NCBI GenBank assembly: GCA_902555435.1
Contig: CACDRL010000005.1
Span: 1 to 64,000 of the forward strand
Reading direction: 5' to 3'
DNA length: 64,000 nucleotides
Origin: an uncultured Pelagibacteraceae bacterium
Lineage (GTDB): Bacteria > Pseudomonadota > Alphaproteobacteria > Pelagibacterales > Pelagibacteraceae
Both the position numbers and the translations under genes were made by a program. A model generated the notes under the pieces. That model saw only the letters and a list, made by a program, of their open reading frames with translations, did not search any database and had not been told where the DNA came from. Shown one piece after another: positions 25,090 to 35,145 of this stretch. The first letter of the stretch is position 1. Each line of letters begins with the position of its first letter.

Positions 25090-25902
25090 ATGTCTTTAGT
25101 TGATACAAATTGGTTAGAAAATAATATTGAAAAAGTAAAAATTATTGATTGTTCATGGCATATGCCTCAAACTCAAAGAAATGGTTTTGACGAGTATAAT
25201 AAAGAACATATTCCAAATGCTATTTTTTTCGATTTAGACAAAAATTCTAAATTAGATACTGATTTACCTCATATGCTAACTGATACTAAATCTTGGGAAA
25301 AAATAATGAGTAACATGGGTATAGAAAATAATGATAGAATAGTAGTTTACGATAACTCTGATGTTATTAGCTCTTGTAGATGTTGGTACAATTTAATTTA
25401 TTATGGTCATGATCCTAAATTAGTTCATATTCTAGATGGTGGATTAAAAAAATGGAAAATAGAAAATAAATCTACAGATAACAAAAATGTAACCACTCAA
25501 ATTTCTAAGTACACATGTAAAGAAAATATAGAACTTGTTAAAAATAAAAAACAAATAGATGAAAATATCGATAAGCAAGAATTTAATGTTGTTGATGCAA
25601 GAAGTAGAGAAAGATTTGAAGGCAAAGTTGCCGAACCAAGAAAAGGTCTAAGAAGTGGATCAATAAAAAATTCTTTTTGCCTACCCTTTTCTGAATTAAT
25701 AAATGAAGACCACACTTTTGTTAGTAAAGACAAAATACTGGAAAAATTTAAGTCATTTAAATTTGAACATAATAAAAATATAGTATTTTCATGTGGTTCT
25801 GGAGTGACCGCAAGTGTATTGGCACTAGCTTATTCTTTAATAAATGCTAAATATATTCCGACCATTTATGATGGCTCTTGGGCGGAGTATGGAAAAAACT
25901 AA
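25090..25902 (+). CDS. sseA: Sulfurtransferase, 3-mercaptopyruvate type (SseA-like)
   Basis: A 270-aa tandem rhodanese. The N-terminal inactive domain has IPNAIFFDLD and the C-terminal domain has the catalytic Cys in CGSGVTAS. The CG-S/T-GVT loop is usual for 3-mercaptopyruvate sulfurtransferases, while thiosulfate enzymes carry CRKGVT-like loops. The linker contains the common VVDARSRERFEG segment. It moves sulfane sulfur to cyanide or thiols. It lies between msrA and an RND adaptor gene with 1-3-base gaps. Confidence 0.88.
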   Translation: MSLVDTNWLENNIEKVKIIDCSWHMPQTQRNGFDEYNKEHIPNAIFFDLDKNSKLDTDLPHMLTDTKSWEKIMSNMGIENNDRIVVYDNSDVISSCRCWYNLIYYGHDPKLVHILDGGLKKWKIENKSTDNKNVTTQISKYTCKENIELVKNKKQIDENIDKQEFNVVDARSRERFEGKVAEPRKGLRSGSIKNSFCLPFSELINEDHTFVSKDKILEKFKSFKFEHNKNIVFSCGSGVTASVLALAYSLINAKYIPTIYDGSWAEYGKN

Positions 25903-25905
25903 AAT

Positions 25906-26901
25906 ATGAAAACATCTACAAAAATAACAAGTATAGTAATTATATTCTTCTTAATCATTGCTACGGTGATCATAGGTCGAACAATGATTGGAAATCATTT
26001 TAAGAAAAAATTTAGTAAAAGACCTCCTCCTGGAATAATTGTAACTACTACTCAAGAAAGAGTTTTTGAAAATGTAGTTAGTACCTATGGGACTGCAGCT
26101 CCAGTTAAAACACAGTCATTTAAAGTTGAAAAGTATGAAATTCTTAAACCAATAAATTTTAACAAAAAGGTTAAAAAAGGTGATGTTATTGCTAATCTAA
26201 AAAATAGAAAAATTATCGCTCAATTTGATGGAGTCATTGGAAAAAGGGAATTCTCTGAAGATTTAGAAGTATCAAAATCTTCTTTATTAATTAATCTTGA
26301 GGACACCAGCTCACTATATTGTGATGTTGATATACCTGAAATTTTTGTTCCATTTATAAAAGTTGGTTTGCCTGTTGACATAAAATTCTCAGGATACAAA
26401 AATAAAATTTACAAAGGTGAAGTTGACTCTTTTGCAAGCAGAATAAGTCAAGACACCAGATCTTTAGCTACAAGAATAAAGATGGACAATAAATCTGGAG
26501 AAATATTACCGGGTTCATTTTTAGAAATTTCAATTAAGTATAATGTAAGAGATGGTTTAAGTGCACCTGATACAAGCACAATAGTCGAAGGTGAGAATAT
26601 ATTTATATATAAAGTTGACGAAAAAAATAAAGTAATGAAAACAAACGTTACTATAGGTGATAGATATTTAGGATTTGTAGAGATTTTAGATGGATTAAAT
26701 AAAGGTGATAAAATTGTTGCAGAGGGAACAAAAAAAGTTAGACCGAACTTAACGATCAGACCTATTGAGAAAGGTGCAAAGAAAAAACAAGGAAATTCTG
26801 GTTGGGGTAAAAAAAAGGGATCAAAAAAACCTGATGAAAAAAAAGGTAAATTTGATTGGTTAAAAAATATTTTTAAAAAATCTGAAAAAGAAAAAAAATA
26901 A
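25906..26901 (+). CDS. RND efflux periplasmic adaptor (membrane fusion protein)
   Basis: A 331-aa protein with one N-terminal membrane segment (about residues 8-25), then a lipoyl-like and beta-barrel domain typical of HlyD/AcrA family adaptors (KKGDVIANLKNR; DLEVSKSSLLINLED; GDKIVAEGTKKVRP). It lacks a clear long coiled-coil hairpin, so it is a short adaptor. The last 45 or so residues are very Lys/Gly rich, an unusual basic tail for a periplasmic protein. It is four bases upstream of the RND pump gene, with which it would form a tripartite efflux complex. No outer-membrane channel gene is nearby. Confidence 0.88.
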   Translation: MKTSTKITSIVIIFFLIIATVIIGRTMIGNHFKKKFSKRPPPGIIVTTTQERVFENVVSTYGTAAPVKTQSFKVEKYEILKPINFNKKVKKGDVIANLKNRKIIAQFDGVIGKREFSEDLEVSKSSLLINLEDTSSLYCDVDIPEIFVPFIKVGLPVDIKFSGYKNKIYKGEVDSFASRISQDTRSLATRIKMDNKSGEILPGSFLEISIKYNVRDGLSAPDTSTIVEGENIFIYKVDEKNKVMKTNVTIGDRYLGFVEILDGLNKGDKIVAEGTKKVRPNLTIRPIEKGAKKKQGNSGWGKKKGSKKPDEKKGKFDWLKNIFKKSEKEKK

Positions 26902-26905
26902 TTAA

Positions 26906-29900
26906 ATGTTTATAACCGAAGTAAGTATTAAACGACCTGTTGTTGCTTGGGTAATGTCTTTAATACTAATCATTTTTGGAATATTTGTATTTGCAGAGCT
27001 ACCTGTTCGAGAACTTCCAGATGGAATACAGCCCCCCGTAGTTCAAGTTCAAACAGATTATAAATCAGCATCAGCAGAAATTGTTGATGAAGAAATTACG
27101 CAAAAACTTGAAGATGTTATAGGCGGTGCAGAAGGTATTAAAAACATAGATTCAAGCTCTTTGAATGGAAGAAGCAGAATTAATATTCAATTTAATACTG
27201 ATATAGACTTAGACGATGCAGCAAATGACATTAGGGAAAGAGTTGCGCGTGTTGTTGATAATTTACCTAGCGAAGCTAATCCACCTCAAATTTTAAAACA
27301 AGCTGCAGGTTTTACAACTACTATGTGGGTAGCACTGACATCTCCTACATGGAGCGATCTAGATCTTGGAGATTATGCTGAAAGATATCTTATAGATGCA
27401 TTTTCAAGTGTTCCAAATGTTGGTAGAATTTTAGTTGGTGGACTAAGAGAGCTTAGTGTAAGAGTTTGGATAGATCCTATCAAATTAGCAGCAAATAACT
27501 TGACAATTCAAGAAGTTGAAAGAGCTTTAAGAAATGAAAATCTTAATATTCCTGCTGGTACGTTAGAAGCAAATAATAAAGATTTAACTTTAAATATAGA
27601 TAAATCTTATTCAAACATAGACACTATAAAGCAACTACCTCTTAGAAAAAATAAAGACAAAGTAGTAATACTTTCTGATGTAGCAAATATTGAATTTGGA
27701 CCTGTTTCAGAAAAAACGTTATTCAAAGCCCAAAGTAAAAATGCACTAAACCTTAAAACTGTTGGAATTGGTATTTATGCTAAAAGTGGAGCTTCAACAG
27801 TAGAGTTATCGAATCAAATTAAAGTTAAAATAAAAGAGCTTAATAAATCACTACCAGATGGATTAAATTTGGAAATAGCTTTTAATAGAGCAACATATAT
27901 TGGTGCTGCAATCGAAGAAGTTTACAAAAGTTTAATTATTGCTTTTGTTTTGGTAGTTTTAATTATTTATCTTTTTCTTGGAAACCTTAAAGCTGTCATA
28001 GTACCAGCTGTAGCTCTTCCAGTAAGTTTGATTGGTTCATTTCTTGGATTGTACATTTTCGATCTTTCCATAAATATTTTTGTATTATTAAGTTTTATTT
28101 TAGCAATAGGAATAATTACTGACGACTCTGTAATTATGACTGATGCTATTTATACTAGAATAGAAAATGGAGAAACACCACTAGTTGCTGCTTACAAAGG
28201 TTCAAAACAAATTACTTTTGCTATTATTGCAACTACTTTAATTTTAATTGCAGTGTTCTTACCACTAATTTTTATTAAAGGAATATCTGGAACATTATTC
28301 AAAGAGACAGCGATAGCATTATCATTTTCGATTGTAGTATCATCTTTTGTTGCATTAACTCTATCTCCAATGCTTGGAAGTAAATTTTTAAATAAAAAAG
28401 AAAAAATTAATTTTTTAGTTAAAAAATTTAACAATGCATTTAAATCTTTTACAGGATTTTACATTGATTCACTTAAGTATTGGATAAACAGGCAAAAAAC
28501 AATTTCGATATTTATTATTTTTATAATTGCTGCATCTGCATATCTTTTTAGTTTTTCAAAAAAAGAATTATTGCCTATGGAAGACAGAGGTTCTTATTTA
28601 ATAATAGGTTCAACAGATGAAGGTAGTTCATTTGAGTATACTCAAGAAAAAGCTCAGATAATTGAAGGTAGAATATTGAGATTACTACAGGCGGAAGATA
28701 GCCCATATGAAAGACTAATTATGAGAGTTCCTGGCTTTGGAAGATCTGCAACGACTTATAATACTTTTATAATAATTGCTTTACTCGACGAATGGAAGAA
28801 TAGAGAAAAAAATAGTCAAACAGTATTAAGAGAAGCTATTGGACAAGTAGTTTCAGTTCCAGAAACTTTTGCTTTTCCAATATCCCCACAAGGAATAAGA
28901 GTTTCAAGCTACAATAAACCAGTTCAAATGGTTATTTATGGAACGAGCTATGAGGAATTAGAAGACATTCAAAACAGTGTACTTAGAGAATTAAGAAAAA
29001 ATAGAAACATGTTCAGAATTGAAAGTGATTACACAAAAAACAAACCTGAAGTTAAATTAATCACTAACAAGAATCGAGCCAATGACTTAGGTGTATCTAC
29101 AGAGAATATTGGTAGAACCCTTGAGACACTTTATGGGGGAAAAAGAGTTACTTCTTTTAGTAAGGAAGGAAGAGAATACCCTATAATCTTACAGCAATAT
29201 TTAGCTGATAGACGTGACCAAGACGGCTTATCAAAAATATTTGTAAGATCTGAAACAACAGGAAAACTAGTTTCTGTGGCAAGTCTTGTGGAATTTGAGG
29301 AAAAGGGAACTGCGGAGGCATTACCAAGATACAATCGACAAAGAGCTGTTACAATTTCAGCTGCACTTTCAGAAAATTATACTCTTACTGAAGCTGTTAA
29401 ATATTTAGAAGATGTAATGACAAAAGTCGCACCCCAAAACCAGATTACTTGGAAAGGAAAATCAGAAGAATTAAAAGAAACCACAAATGAAATATATTTG
29501 ATTTTTGCTTTAGCTTTATTGACTGCATATTTAGTAATGGCTGCAACATTTAACTCTTTTGTTCACCCTTTCATAATTATTTTAACAGTTCCCTTAGCAG
29601 TATTTGGTGGTTTAGTATTTATTTTATTTTTAAATAGTTCTATCAATATTTTTTCACAAATTGCCCTTATAATTCTTATTGGTATTTCAACAAAGAATAG
29701 TATTTTAATCGTCGATTATGCTAACCAAATAAGAACGACAGGTGTTAAAATTCAAGAAGCAGTATTGCAAGCCTGTAAGCTAAGAATAAGACCTATCATA
29801 ATGACATCATTAAGTACTATGATTGCAATGATACCTTTGGTTATAGGAAATATAGGTCCTGGTGCTGGTGAAGGATCAAGATTAGCTGTTGGTGCAACTA

Positions 29901-30028
29901 TTTTAGGTGGAATGATTATATCAACATTCTTTACTCTTTATGTAACTCCAACAATGTATTTGGCATTGGCAAAGAATACTAAGCGAATTGATGCAGTGGA
30001 TATAGAACTAAAAAAACAATTAAATTAA
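26906..30028 (+). CDS. RND multidrug efflux permease (AcrB/MexF type)
   Basis: A 1040-aa HAE1-type RND pump with the twelve-helix, two-periplasmic-loop layout. The N-terminal block SIKRPVVAWVMSL, the TM4 acid pair in ITDDSVIMTD (proton relay) and the TM10 lysine in STKNSILIVDYA are all intact, so it should be active. It exports substrates using proton flow together with the adaptor encoded just upstream. Its stop shares TTAA with the stop of the convergent transglycosylase gene. Substrate is unknown. Confidence 0.94.
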   Translation: MFITEVSIKRPVVAWVMSLILIIFGIFVFAELPVRELPDGIQPPVVQVQTDYKSASAEIVDEEITQKLEDVIGGAEGIKNIDSSSLNGRSRINIQFNTDIDLDDAANDIRERVARVVDNLPSEANPPQILKQAAGFTTTMWVALTSPTWSDLDLGDYAERYLIDAFSSVPNVGRILVGGLRELSVRVWIDPIKLAANNLTIQEVERALRNENLNIPAGTLEANNKDLTLNIDKSYSNIDTIKQLPLRKNKDKVVILSDVANIEFGPVSEKTLFKAQSKNALNLKTVGIGIYAKSGASTVELSNQIKVKIKELNKSLPDGLNLEIAFNRATYIGAAIEEVYKSLIIAFVLVVLIIYLFLGNLKAVIVPAVALPVSLIGSFLGLYIFDLSINIFVLLSFILAIGIITDDSVIMTDAIYTRIENGETPLVAAYKGSKQITFAIIATTLILIAVFLPLIFIKGISGTLFKETAIALSFSIVVSSFVALTLSPMLGSKFLNKKEKINFLVKKFNNAFKSFTGFYIDSLKYWINRQKTISIFIIFIIAASAYLFSFSKKELLPMEDRGSYLIIGSTDEGSSFEYTQEKAQIIEGRILRLLQAEDSPYERLIMRVPGFGRSATTYNTFIIIALLDEWKNREKNSQTVLREAIGQVVSVPETFAFPISPQGIRVSSYNKPVQMVIYGTSYEELEDIQNSVLRELRKNRNMFRIESDYTKNKPEVKLITNKNRANDLGVSTENIGRTLETLYGGKRVTSFSKEGREYPIILQQYLADRRDQDGLSKIFVRSETTGKLVSVASLVEFEEKGTAEALPRYNRQRAVTISAALSENYTLTEAVKYLEDVMTKVAPQNQITWKGKSEELKETTNEIYLIFALALLTAYLVMAATFNSFVHPFIIILTVPLAVFGGLVFILFLNSSINIFSQIALIILIGISTKNSILIVDYANQIRTTGVKIQEAVLQACKLRIRPIIMTSLSTMIAMIPLVIGNIGPGAGEGSRLAVGATILGGMIISTFFTLYVTPTMYLALAKNTKRIDAVDIELKKQLN

Positions 30029-30624
30029 AAAATAATATACTTAGTTGTGGTCAATTTATTTTTACAATCTGATAATTGTTTTTTGTAAATATTTGACTGT
30101 TTTTCAACTCTTTTAGCTAAATTAATAACCTTGTTATTTTTTTTATAATTTTTGTAATTACCCCACCCTTCGTGATATGCAATATATTGTCTAAACGCAT
30201 CTTTCTTTGAAACTTTTAAAATTTTCTCGGTTTTGTTTGTATACCAACCAATAAAATCTACACTATCTTTAAACCTTGTTCTTGTTGCAAATTTATTTCC
30301 TGTTTCTTCTTTATATTGTTTCCAAGTACCTTTGACTGCTTGAGAATATCCAAAAGAACTAGAAGGTCTTTTGTAAGGGATAACTTTGAATATTTTTTGT
30401 CTTGGAGGTTTTGCCAACCTATCAAAGCTAGATTCCATCTTTATTATAGCTAACTGTAAATGTATAGGTGTGCCCCACTTTGATTCTGTTTTTTTAGCAT
30501 GCTTGTACCATAAATATCTATCATTAAATATTGAGCAACCATCAGACACATTTTTTGGTATTGAAGAACAACCACTTAAAAATATAATAAAAATAAATAT
30601 ATAAATTCTTCTAATATTTTTCAT
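30025..30624 (-). CDS. Lipoprotein with lysozyme-like transglycosylase (SLT-type) domain
   Basis: A 199-aa protein with a lipobox FLSGC (Cys19) and then a lytic-transglycosylase-like fold: a candidate catalytic Glu in AIIKMESSFD, followed by SSFGYSQAVKGTW (the G-x-x-Q motif of SLT domains) and the AYHEGWGNY segment. It probably cleaves peptidoglycan at the outer membrane inner face. Its N-terminus overlaps the end of the VanZ-like gene by 14 bases. The exact activity (transglycosylase or a lysozyme-like binder) is inferred. Confidence 0.82.
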   Translation of the reverse strand: MKNIRRIYIFIFIIFLSGCSSIPKNVSDGCSIFNDRYLWYKHAKKTESKWGTPIHLQLAIIKMESSFDRLAKPPRQKIFKVIPYKRPSSSFGYSQAVKGTWKQYKEETGNKFATRTRFKDSVDFIGWYTNKTEKILKVSKKDAFRQYIAYHEGWGNYKNYKKNNKVINLAKRVEKQSNIYKKQLSDCKNKLTTTKYIIF

Positions 30625-31024
30625 TTTTTTTTAATAAAAAACTTATGATAACAATTATAACAACACCAATTAAGTTTCCAAATAAATCAGATAATTGAAA
30701 ACTTCTTTCTGGAATTAATAAGTGTAAAAACTCTAAAATTATTGAAAGTAAAATCAAATAAATACTTATTGCTTTAAATTGTTCTGTTTTATTAAATGTA
30801 AAAAATCCAACTGCAGAAATAATTAAAAAAGCATACAAATGGTTTGTAGAAATCCAAAAATCTGGTGTAATTTGTGGTTGTTTTTTTATGTCATTGTATA
30901 AAAAATACCCCAATATACTTCCAGGAAACAAATACAGAAAAATTAATATAAAGTTTAATAAATAAAAGATGAACTTATATCTTGAAAATATAATAATCAT
31001 TAATGTAATAGTTTTATTTATCAA
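30611..31024 (-). CDS. VanZ-like small membrane protein
   Basis: A 137-aa protein with about four membrane segments. The VanZ-family pattern is visible in LEFLHLLIPERSFQLSDLFGNLIGV (a helix end, an acidic-aromatic loop, then N-x-x-G). VanZ-like proteins have unknown general function, although the founding member confers low-level teicoplanin resistance. It starts 21 bases from the divergent gpmA and overlaps the downstream transglycosylase gene by 14 bases, which suggests a link with envelope metabolism. Confidence 0.72.
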   Translation of the reverse strand: MINKTITLMIIIFSRYKFIFYLLNFILIFLYLFPGSILGYFLYNDIKKQPQITPDFWISTNHLYAFLIISAVGFFTFNKTEQFKAISIYLILLSIILEFLHLLIPERSFQLSDLFGNLIGVVIIVIISFLLKKNEKY

Positions 31025-31045
31025 ATTGATCTAAAAGATAAACAA

Positions 31046-31756
31046 ATGAGTTATTTAATCTTAGTAAGACACGGTCAAAGTGTTTGGAATTTAGAAAAAA
31101 AATTCACAGGATGGGTAGATGTTGATTTGACAGAAAATGGTAAATCTGAAGCAAAAAAAGCAGGTGAATTAATTAATAAAAATAACCTAACAATAGATCT
31201 TTATTTCTCATCTGTTCAATTAAGAGCCAAAAATACATTAAAAATAATTCAAGGAGAATTAAAGAACAATAAAATTCCTAGTGAGGCATGGGAATTAAAC
31301 GAAAGACATTATGGTGCACTTACTGGTCTAAACAAAGACGAAATGAAGGTAAAATTAGGTGAAGATAAAGTACATCAGTTTAGAAGGTCTTGGGATTTAA
31401 GACCTGATCCTCTAGACAAACAAAACCCATATCATCCATCTAATATAGAAATTTATAAAAATATTCCTGAAGATAAAATTCCTAGTACAGAGTCTCTAAA
31501 AGACACTTATGAGAGAGTAATAGATTTTTACAAAAAGAAAATTGAAATCATAAATGATAAAAATATTTTAATTTCTGCACATGGAAATTCAATTAGAGCT
31601 CTTTGCAAGTACCTATTTAATTTGGATAATGATGTAATTTCAAAATTAGAAATACCAACAGGTAATCCTTTACTCATTGAAGTAAATGGAGATAAAAAAG
31701 TTTTAAGTGCTAAATATTTAGACTTTGGTAGAGCTAAAGATCTTTTAGTTTTTTGA
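31046..31756 (+). CDS. gpmA: 2,3-bisphosphoglycerate-dependent phosphoglycerate mutase
   Basis: A 236-aa histidine-phosphatase-fold protein. The phosphohistidine is in LVRHGQS (His9), followed by WNLEKKFTGWVDVDLTE, which is specific to dPGM. The second active His is in LISAHGNSIRAL. It interconverts 3- and 2-phosphoglycerate in glycolysis and gluconeogenesis. It overlaps the convergent murU gene by 23 bases at its 3' end. Confidence 0.94.
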   Translation: MSYLILVRHGQSVWNLEKKFTGWVDVDLTENGKSEAKKAGELINKNNLTIDLYFSSVQLRAKNTLKIIQGELKNNKIPSEAWELNERHYGALTGLNKDEMKVKLGEDKVHQFRRSWDLRPDPLDKQNPYHPSNIEIYKNIPEDKIPSTESLKDTYERVIDFYKKKIEIINDKNILISAHGNSIRALCKYLFNLDNDVISKLEIPTGNPLLIEVNGDKKVLSAKYLDFGRAKDLLVF

Positions 31757-32423
31757 AGATTTCCAAATTAGTTAAATGATAAAAATTTTGTTTGCTTTCA
31801 TATCCATGTAAATCTTTAGAATCAATCAATTTGTCCCAAATTTTAGAGATTGAAAATTTTTCATTAGTTTCATTTTTAAACAATTTTTTACTTAATATCT
31901 GACAGCCGATGTAAATATAATTTTTATCTAATTCCTTAGTAATAAGATTATTTTCTAAATTGAAATCACCATTTAAATTTTTATCAAAACTTAAATTTTT
32001 GTTTACTAATAAAAGAATATTTTTTAATTTTTCACTAAAATAGAACTCTTCCATTTTATTAATTTCATCAAAATACTCCTTTGTCCAAACAGTATCAGGA
32101 TTAAAAACTATAAAATCATTTTCATTAGAATGCTTAATTAAATTTAAAATACCGCCCCCAGTATCTAAAATTTGTTTTCCATCTTCTATAATTTCAATAT
32201 CGATATCAAAATTGTTATCTTTAAAAAATTTTGGAAAATGATCTTTTAAATAAAATGAATTTATTAAAATTTTCTTAATTCCCAAACTTTTAATCAATTG
32301 GATGCACTTTTCTAATATTGTTACATTATGTAACTCTAACAATGGTTTGGGTGTATCTAATGTTATTGGGTTTAATCTTTTTCCATATCCTGCACATAAT
32401 ATTAACGCTGTATTTATTTTCAT
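31734..32423 (-). CDS. murU: Nucleotidyltransferase, MurU-like (MurNAc-1-P uridylyltransferase)
   Basis: A 229-aa sugar-nucleotidyltransferase with the signature LCAGYGKRLNPITLDTPKPLLEL (glycine-rich loop and PKPL). Next to an AmgK-like kinase gene this is the expected MurU, which makes UDP-MurNAc from MurNAc-1-phosphate and UTP and so bypasses de novo synthesis during wall recycling. The final N-terminal loop reads CAGYG rather than AAGRG. It lies three bases downstream of the kinase gene. Without biochemistry, another hexose-1-phosphate substrate remains possible. Confidence 0.82.
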   Translation of the reverse strand: MKINTALILCAGYGKRLNPITLDTPKPLLELHNVTILEKCIQLIKSLGIKKILINSFYLKDHFPKFFKDNNFDIDIEIIEDGKQILDTGGGILNLIKHSNENDFIVFNPDTVWTKEYFDEINKMEEFYFSEKLKNILLLVNKNLSFDKNLNGDFNLENNLITKELDKNYIYIGCQILSKKLFKNETNEKFSISKIWDKLIDSKDLHGYESKQNFYHLTNLEIFKKLKDL

Positions 32424-32426
32424 AAT

Positions 32427-33368
32427 TTAATTGATAAATTCTGGAAAATTGTTTTTTAATAATAATTTTAAATCCTTAAAAATCTTATTCTGTTTTAATC
32501 TGTAATCTATCATTTTCCACGCATAAGGTATTAATTGAGTATATTTTTTTTTATTATCTCTATAAGCAAGCCTTGTAAAAATTCCAATGATTTTTAAATT
32601 TCTTAGAACTGATAGTATTTCAAAGTCTTGTTTAAATTTAATTAAGTTAATTTTTTTATTGGTTTTTATGTAATAATCAAAAATCTTTTTTTTTAATCTG
32701 TTATTAGTTTTCAATCTAACATCATCTATCAATGATGCTAAATCATAAGCCTTATTTCCAATAAGAGCGTCTTGATTGTCAATTAAACTAATTTGATTTT
32801 TAAAATACATTAAATTTGAAACATGAAAGTCCCTGTGCACAAAAGTAATATTTTTATTATCAATTTTAGATAACAATTTATTTATCTCATTTTTAAATTT
32901 TTTTTTGAATAAAGATTTATTTTTATTTAATTTTTTTTCAACATACCAGTCGCTAAAAAGTTTTGCTTCATTATATAGAATTTTATTTTTATATAATTCA
33001 AGTTTGTAATTTTGATTTAAAAAATTTTTTATCTTTTTAGTTTTTATACTTTGTAATTTATTCAGTATATGAATAATATTTTTAAAAAATAAAAACTTAT
33101 TTTTTTTTTTATTTTTTAAAACTTTAAATAATGAGACATTTCCAAAATCCTGAATTTCTATAAAGTTTTTTTTGTAATCATGACTAATAAGATTTGGTGC
33201 GGAAATTCTATTTTTTATTAAAATTTTGTTGACTGCATCATAAATTAATAAATTTTTTTTTTTTTCTTTTTTTGCATAAACAACAATAGAGTTATTTTTT
33301 TTACTTCTATAAAATGTCCTAAATGATGCATCCCCTTTAATTTTTTGCAAATCTTTTGAATTTTTCAT
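32427..33368 (-). CDS. amgK: Aminoglycoside-phosphotransferase-fold sugar kinase, AmgK-like
   Basis: A 313-aa APH-fold kinase. The opening DASFRTFYR, the catalytic HRDFHVSNLMYF loop and the Mg-binding IDNQDALIGNKAYDLASLIDD segment match AmgK, which phosphorylates the anomeric position of MurNAc and GlcNAc. The usual F in IDFQDA is N here. It sits between tsaE and murU, the arrangement seen across alphaproteobacteria. Lys content is very high, which fits the genome. Together with MurU it would return wall sugars to UDP-MurNAc. Confidence 0.82.
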   Translation of the reverse strand: MKNSKDLQKIKGDASFRTFYRSKKNNSIVVYAKKEKKKNLLIYDAVNKILIKNRISAPNLISHDYKKNFIEIQDFGNVSLFKVLKNKKKNKFLFFKNIIHILNKLQSIKTKKIKNFLNQNYKLELYKNKILYNEAKLFSDWYVEKKLNKNKSLFKKKFKNEINKLLSKIDNKNITFVHRDFHVSNLMYFKNQISLIDNQDALIGNKAYDLASLIDDVRLKTNNRLKKKIFDYYIKTNKKINLIKFKQDFEILSVLRNLKIIGIFTRLAYRDNKKKYTQLIPYAWKMIDYRLKQNKIFKDLKLLLKNNFPEFIN

Positions 33369-33380
33369 TCTAGTATATTC

Positions 33381-33833
33381 TTAATCAATGCCTGTGATTT
33401 CAACACTTCTATTATTTAGCTTATTTTCATAGTTAAATTTTAATACAATAACTTTTTCCTGAATATCTTTAACTAACTCTGGCCACTCAACAAAAGTAAT
33501 TGAATTATTATCTTTTTCAAATATGTTTAGATCATTTGTATCTCTTTTATTTTTAATCCTAAATAAATCGTAATGTTTTATCTTCTTAGGACCTACTTGA
33601 TATTCATTTAATAAATTAAATGTTGGACTTGAAACTTCTGTAATTGGAAAATCTGAACTTTTTTGAAATTCATTAATCAAATATTTTATAAATGTAGTTT
33701 TGCCTACACCTATTTCACCATACAAAAATATAATTTCTCCACCTTGTAAAAAATTTTTAAAACTTTCTGCTAAAACTTTTGTTGTTTCTTCTGAACTTAT
33801 ATCGATCTTGCTATTTTTAATAGCGATAGGCAT
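33381..33833 (-). CDS. tsaE: tRNA t6A biosynthesis ATPase TsaE
   Basis: The family's P-loop is [14 protein letters not shown] and the later [10 protein letters not shown] and FVEWPELV blocks are diagnostic, as is the small size (150 aa). TsaE works with TsaB and TsaD in threonylcarbamoylation of A37 in tRNAs. A longer reading from GTG at 33863 is possible, but ATG at 33831-33833 starts directly at the conserved domain and overlaps the end of ahcY by only 17 bases, so I chose it. It is followed by amgK and murU, a widespread alphaproteobacterial order. Confidence 0.9.
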   Translation of the reverse strand: MPIAIKNSKIDISSEETTKVLAESFKNFLQGGEIIFLYGEIGVGKTTFIKYLINEFQKSSDFPITEVSSPTFNLLNEYQVGPKKIKHYDLFRIKNKRDTNDLNIFEKDNNSITFVEWPELVKDIQEKVIVLKFNYENKLNNRSVEITGID

Positions 33834-35103
33834 CTGGTTTGAATGGGCCTTCTGTTCCAACACTTATATAATCTGCTTGTTCTTTTGATAATTTTGTTAA
33901 TTTAGCCCCAACTTTTTTCAAATGTAATGTTGCTACTTTTTCATCTAAGTGCTTGGGTAAAACATAAACTTTATTTTCATAATTTTTATGGTTATGCCAA
34001 AGTTCTATTTGAGCAATCACTTGATTGGTAAAAGATGCGCTCATTACGAAACTTGGGTGTCCGGTTGCACAACCTAAATTAACTAATCTTCCCTCAGCTA
34101 AAAGGATAATTCTTTTTCCACTTGGTAATTCGATTTCGTGTACTTGGGGCTTAACTTCCGTCCATTTATAATTTTTCAATGCCTCAACTTGAATTTCATT
34201 ATCAAAATGTCCAATATTGCATAGGATTGCTCTATCTTTCATATCTCTCATATGATCAGCTGTAACTATATCTTTATTCCCAGTTGCTGTAACAACTATG
34301 TCTGCTCTGCTAATGGCTTCTTCCATTAAAACTACTTCATAACCTTCCATTGCTGCCTGAAGTGCGCAAATAGGATCTGCTTCAGTAACAAGAACTCTAG
34401 CACCACTTTGTCTTAAAGATGCGGCGCTTCCTTTTCCAACGTCACCAAAACCAGCAACTATTGCAATTTTACCTGACATCATAACATCAGTAGCTCTTCT
34501 GATACCGTCAACTAAACTTTCTCTACATCCATATAAGTTATCAAATTTAGATTTCGTTACAGAGTCATTAACGTTTATTGCAGGAACTAATAGAGAATTA
34601 TCTTTCTCCATTTTATTTAATGCTTTAATTCCAGTTGTAGTCTCCTCTGAAACACCTTTTATATCTTTCATTAAATCTTTGTATTCATTGTGCATGATGG
34701 CAGTTAAATCTCCCCCATCATCTAATAACATGTTAGGTTTCCAATCAGGTTTTCCAACTATTGTTTGTTTAATACACCATAAGTACTCTTCTTCTGTTTC
34801 ACCTTTCCATGCATAAACAGGAATTCCAGCTTTTGCTATTGCTGCTGCAGCATGGTCTTGTGTAGAAAATATATTGCAAGATGACCATCTTACTTCTGCT
34901 CCAAGATCTACTAATGTCTCAATTAGTACTGCCGTTTGGATAGTCATATGGAGACATCCGATAATTCTAGCACCTTTTAAGGGCTTTTCTTTTGAATACT
35001 CTTCTCTTAATGCCATTAAACCAGGCATTTCACTTTCTGCTATAGAAATTTCTTTTCTTCCAAATTCAGCTTGAGAAATATCTTTTACTTTAAAATCATC
35101 CAT
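33817..35103 (-). CDS. ahcY: S-adenosylhomocysteine hydrolase
   Basis: A 428-aa enzyme with the NAD-binding [16 protein letters not shown] motif (starting near residue 215), the catalytic block [17 protein letters not shown] and the C-terminal PFKPDAYRY. It splits S-adenosylhomocysteine into adenosine and homocysteine, relieving methyltransferases. It is 42 bases downstream of chvG. Its adenosine product adds to the purine pool handled elsewhere in this window. Full family length and motifs are present. Confidence 0.97.
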   Translation of the reverse strand: MDDFKVKDISQAEFGRKEISIAESEMPGLMALREEYSKEKPLKGARIIGCLHMTIQTAVLIETLVDLGAEVRWSSCNIFSTQDHAAAAIAKAGIPVYAWKGETEEEYLWCIKQTIVGKPDWKPNMLLDDGGDLTAIMHNEYKDLMKDIKGVSEETTTGIKALNKMEKDNSLLVPAINVNDSVTKSKFDNLYGCRESLVDGIRRATDVMMSGKIAIVAGFGDVGKGSAASLRQSGARVLVTEADPICALQAAMEGYEVVLMEEAISRADIVVTATGNKDIVTADHMRDMKDRAILCNIGHFDNEIQVEALKNYKWTEVKPQVHEIELPSGKRIILLAEGRLVNLGCATGHPSFVMSASFTNQVIAQIELWHNHKNYENKVYVLPKHLDEKVATLHLKKVGAKLTKLSKEQADYISVGTEGPFKPDAYRY

Positions 35104-35145
35104 AGCGAGCTTTATACATTTAAGTTCTATTTTATCAACTAAAGA

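Noticed and set aside
33834..33863. GTG start adding ten residues to TsaE
   Set aside because: It lies deep in ahcY, and the added residues do not resemble TsaE; ATG 33833 is preferred, though not proven.
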